This document shows, in pieces, positions 5,777 to 7,110 of a stretch of DNA of 7,110 bases. Below the pieces are notes generated by a model that ran no database searches, had not been told where the DNA came from, and worked only from the letters and a program-made list of their open reading frames with translations. A program made the translations under genes and the position numbers. Source of the DNA: SHZL01 sp035292625. Lineage in GTDB: Bacteria > Pseudomonadota > Gammaproteobacteria > Xanthomonadales > SZUA-36. Position 1 is the first letter of the stretch. The number at the start of each line of letters is the position of its first letter. Location: positions 1 to 7,110 of the forward strand of contig DATDPS010000183.1 in the NCBI GenBank assembly GCA_035292625.1, in the 5' to 3' direction.

Positions 5777-5782
5777 TACAAT
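5777..5782 (+). promoter_or_regulatory. -10-like box of the YbaK-like gene
   Basis: TACAAT matches the -10 consensus at 5 of 6 positions. No good -35 exists at 16-18 bases upstream (GCTTCG at the 17-base spacing), which fits a promoter that depends on an activator such as the upstream FNR-type box. The predicted start near 5789 gives a leader of about 26 nt. Confidence 0.45.
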
Positions 5783-5814
5783 ACATCCAGCCGTTCACAC
5801 TTCCGGAGGCAATC

Positions 5815-6309
5815 ATGGCCATTGCAAGAACCCTCAAGTCCTACCTGGACCGGTACGAAATACCGTATGAAATGGTGCACCATGCCCACACCGAATCCGC
5901 GCTTGATTCCGCCTTTTCGGCCCATGTACCCGTCCATCAACTGGCCAAGGCCGTGGTTATGGAAGACGACGACGGTTATGTCGTTGCGGTGATTCCAAGC
6001 GACAACCGGCTCAACGTGCGCTGGGTCAATGAAGAACTCCAACGCGAGTTGCATCTGGCCAGTGAAGACAAGCTCAAGCAGCTATTCAGGGACTGCGACA
6101 GCGGAGCGGTGCCCGCGCTGGCCAGCGCCTACGACCTGCCGGTGATCTGGGATGACCGCCTGCAACACGTAACCGATATTTACATCGAAGCAGGCGACCA
6201 TGAACACCTGGTCCACCTGCGCGGAGTGGATTTCCGCGCAATGATGGAAGCTCGGCCGCACAGCATGATTAGCCGCAGCGCGGAAATGATGGCTACCGAC
6301 CGAAGCTGA
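5815..6309 (+). CDS. YbaK/EbsC-type aminoacyl-tRNA deacylase domain protein
   Basis: 164 residues forming one YbaK/EbsC (tRNA_edit) domain. Marks include LKSYLDRYEIPYEMVHH (7-23), HQLAKAVVMEDDDGYVVAVIPSD (41-63) with K45 at the position of the conserved editing-site lysine, the DSGAVPAL loop (95-102) where the family has a Gly-x-x-P-like turn, and HLVHLRGVDF (131-140) closing the sheet. Members hydrolyse mischarged aminoacyl-tRNA in trans (Cys-, Ala- or related tRNAs), but many are unassigned and I cannot tell the substrate here. The C-terminal residues (146-164) extend a little past the domain. The ATG at 5815 has GGAGG 6 nt upstream and starts at the domain boundary. The frame is open farther upstream to a TTG at 5731, but that stretch overlaps the FNR-type box and is not coding. 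It is a single gene with its own apparent promoter. Confidence 0.85.
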   Translation: MAIARTLKSYLDRYEIPYEMVHHAHTESALDSAFSAHVPVHQLAKAVVMEDDDGYVVAVIPSDNRLNVRWVNEELQRELHLASEDKLKQLFRDCDSGAVPALASAYDLPVIWDDRLQHVTDIYIEAGDHEHLVHLRGVDFRAMMEARPHSMISRSAEMMATDRS

Positions 6310-6327
6310 TTTGATGGTAGGGGGACA

Positions 6328-6355
6328 TCCTGTTGAGCGTACTCGAACGACAGGA
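6328..6355 (+). other. Hairpin downstream of the YbaK-like gene
   Basis: TCCTGT (6328-6333) pairs with ACAGGA (6350-6355). A T-G and a G-C pair can extend it inward, or a small inner stem GAG/CTC with a CGTA loop (6335-6344) can form instead. It lies 18 nt after the YbaK-like stop. The nearest T run (GGGTTTTTG, from 6371) is about 18 nt farther on, so it is not a standard intrinsic terminator but may mark the end of that transcript. Confidence 0.35.
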
Positions 6356-6358
6356 GGG

Positions 6359-6387
6359 GTGTCACGTATCGGGTTTTTGCGTAGGAT
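6359..6387 (+). promoter_or_regulatory. Weak candidate promoter for the DUF4845-like gene
   Basis: GTGTCA (6359-6364, 4 of 6), a 17-base spacer, then TAGGAT (6382-6387, 4 of 6). The predicted start near 6394 leaves a leader of about 50 nt before the ATG at 6446. Both boxes are partial matches. Confidence 0.25.
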
Positions 6388-6445
6388 AGTCCTTGATGAC
6401 GGAGTGCACTGCGTCTGTTACAGACCGGCAAGGAATATCGTAATC

Positions 6446-6814
6446 ATGAGCAAGATTCAGAAAAGCCAAACGGGTCGATCCGCCCTCGGCAATGTTGTCA
6501 CCCTGGCGGTCGCAGCTTATGCCGTCTTTATCGGGATTCAGTATGTGCCGCAGCTGATGGAGTCCGGCACGGTGGATGGAGTGCTGGACGGCATTCAAGG
6601 GAACTATCGGTTTGGCACCGCCCCCGGCGCGGGGGATATCGAGTCGCTGATCGAACAGCAGCTGAGTCTCAACGATGCTCTGGATCTGAGGGACAGCTTC
6701 AAGGTGGCGCGTAGCGGAGACTCATACAGCGTTACAGTCAGTTACAACCGGGAGCTGAATCTGCTCTACGCCAGGAAAACCCTGCACTACGAAAAAACCC
6801 TGACTCTGGATTAG
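6446..6814 (+). CDS. Small single-pass membrane protein, DUF4845-like
   Basis: 122 residues. A basic N-terminus (MSKIQKSQTGR) precedes one hydrophobic segment (about 15-33), then a soluble domain. The layout matches DUF4845 proteins: a short cytoplasmic end, a pseudopilin-like helix, VP...E after the helix (34-39), an IE..L...L...DLRDSFKVARSGDSYSVTVSYNREL segment (65-104) and a closing pair of strands (LHYEKTLTLD). In many gammaproteobacteria DUF4845 genes lie near lepB and rnc; neither is visible here, so this may be a paralogue or only a distant relative. The function is unknown. The start is the ATG at 6446, preceded by AAGGAA with 10 nt spacing. The frame is open upstream to 6311, but that part has no suitable start signal and overlaps the intergenic hairpin. 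It converges on the cytochrome gene with 24 bp between stops. Confidence 0.65.
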   Translation: MSKIQKSQTGRSALGNVVTLAVAAYAVFIGIQYVPQLMESGTVDGVLDGIQGNYRFGTAPGAGDIESLIEQQLSLNDALDLRDSFKVARSGDSYSVTVSYNRELNLLYARKTLHYEKTLTLD

Positions 6815-6838
6815 CGTCTGTATCTGGCCGCATGGACT

Positions 6839-7110
6839 TTACCGGCTACCCACGGGTGCCGCCAGTGTGCCGAGAAACTCCTCGATGTCCCGCAGGTCGC
6901 GGCGGCCCAGAGTCAGAGGCTTGAGTTCACTGTGCCCGATCAGCGCGGCCGGGGCGCGGTTATAGTGGTCGAGCACTTCCACCAGGCTACTGAACTGGCC
7001 CTTGTGCATGAACGGTTCTGTTCCCGCCAGGTTGCGCAACGAGGGAGTGCGGGTTGCGCCCAGCAACTCTGGCGCCTCGCGGCGGGCGAAATGCATTTCA
7101 TCACAGCGGT
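6839..7110 (-). CDS. Di-heme cytochrome c peroxidase/MauG-like protein, C-terminal fragment
   Basis: The minus-strand frame stays open to the window's right edge, so this is only the C-terminal 90 or so residues; the ATG at 7096 is internal. Visible marks are TRTPSLRNLAGTEPFMHKGQF, which spans two blocks: the conserved K/RTPSLRN, and P[FY]MHxG, whose Met or neighbouring residue is the usual distal heme ligand of the second heme. Then comes SSLVEVLDHYN and a closing PLTLGRRDLRDIEEFLGTL helix. This is the tail of the CCP_MauG/di-heme cytochrome c peroxidase family, periplasmic enzymes that reduce hydrogen peroxide or oxidise protein cofactors. The heme-binding CxxCH motifs would lie in the missing N-terminal part, so catalytic competence cannot be judged. 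Which member of the family it is cannot be told from this piece. Confidence 0.8.
   Translation of the reverse strand, partial: RCDEMHFARREAPELLGATRTPSLRNLAGTEPFMHKGQFSSLVEVLDHYNRAPAALIGHSELKPLTLGRRDLRDIEEFLGTLAAPVGSR

Noticed and set aside
5655..5837. 60-codon minus-strand frame in the divergent region
   Set aside because: It overlaps the start of the YbaK-like gene and the FNR-type box, lacks a ribosome-binding site, and its translation resembles nothing.
1..7110. Mobile-element boundaries around the glycan block
   Set aside because: No transposase, integrase, tRNA gene, target duplication or flanking inverted repeat is visible, so horizontal transfer remains only a possibility from gene content.

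Overview
The window looks like a chromosomal segment of a gammaproteobacterium. It has fairly high GC (around 60% by eye), dense short genes, and several families common in that class: a DUF4124 envelope protein, a DUF4845-like membrane protein, a small two-ribbon zf-TFIIB protein, a DUF3307 membrane protein and a YbaK/EbsC-type deacylase. I cannot name a genus. No tRNA, rRNA, CRISPR array, insertion sequence or integrase is visible.

Layout. At the left edge is the 3' end of a DUF4956-type membrane protein (+ strand), converging on two minus-strand genes: a zf-TFIIB zinc-ribbon protein (517-882) and, upstream of it in the direction of transcription, a secreted DUF4124 protein (993-1463). A divergent gap of about 145 bp then leads into four plus-strand genes (1608-5126): a GT4-type glycosyltransferase, a class I SAM methyltransferase, a PAPS-dependent sulfotransferase of the Sulfotransfer_2 type, and a second class I SAM methyltransferase with a cysteine-rich N-terminus. 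The last two genes abut (TAAATG). This block is the most distinctive part of the window. Together the enzymes could add a sugar and then methylate and sulfate an envelope glycan or glycolipid.

The block converges on a minus-strand DUF3307 membrane protein (5161-5547). The 267-bp divergent region that follows carries a near-perfect FNR/ANR-type palindrome (TTGATCCAGGTCAA, 5731-5744). It lies upstream of a TACAAT -10-like box and a YbaK/EbsC deacylase gene (5815-6309), which suggests oxygen-responsive control. Next is a hairpin-containing spacer, then a small single-pass membrane protein resembling DUF4845 (6446-6814). At the right edge, convergent, is the C-terminal part of a di-heme cytochrome c peroxidase/MauG-like protein.

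Functional reading. The flanking genes look like ordinary accessory or housekeeping genes, and the four-gene block looks like a surface-glycan modification cassette set among them. Its product, acceptor and cellular role are inferred from family membership only. Several starts appear to be non-ATG or lie inside a longer open frame; these were chosen from ribosome-binding sites and domain boundaries and are explained entry by entry.
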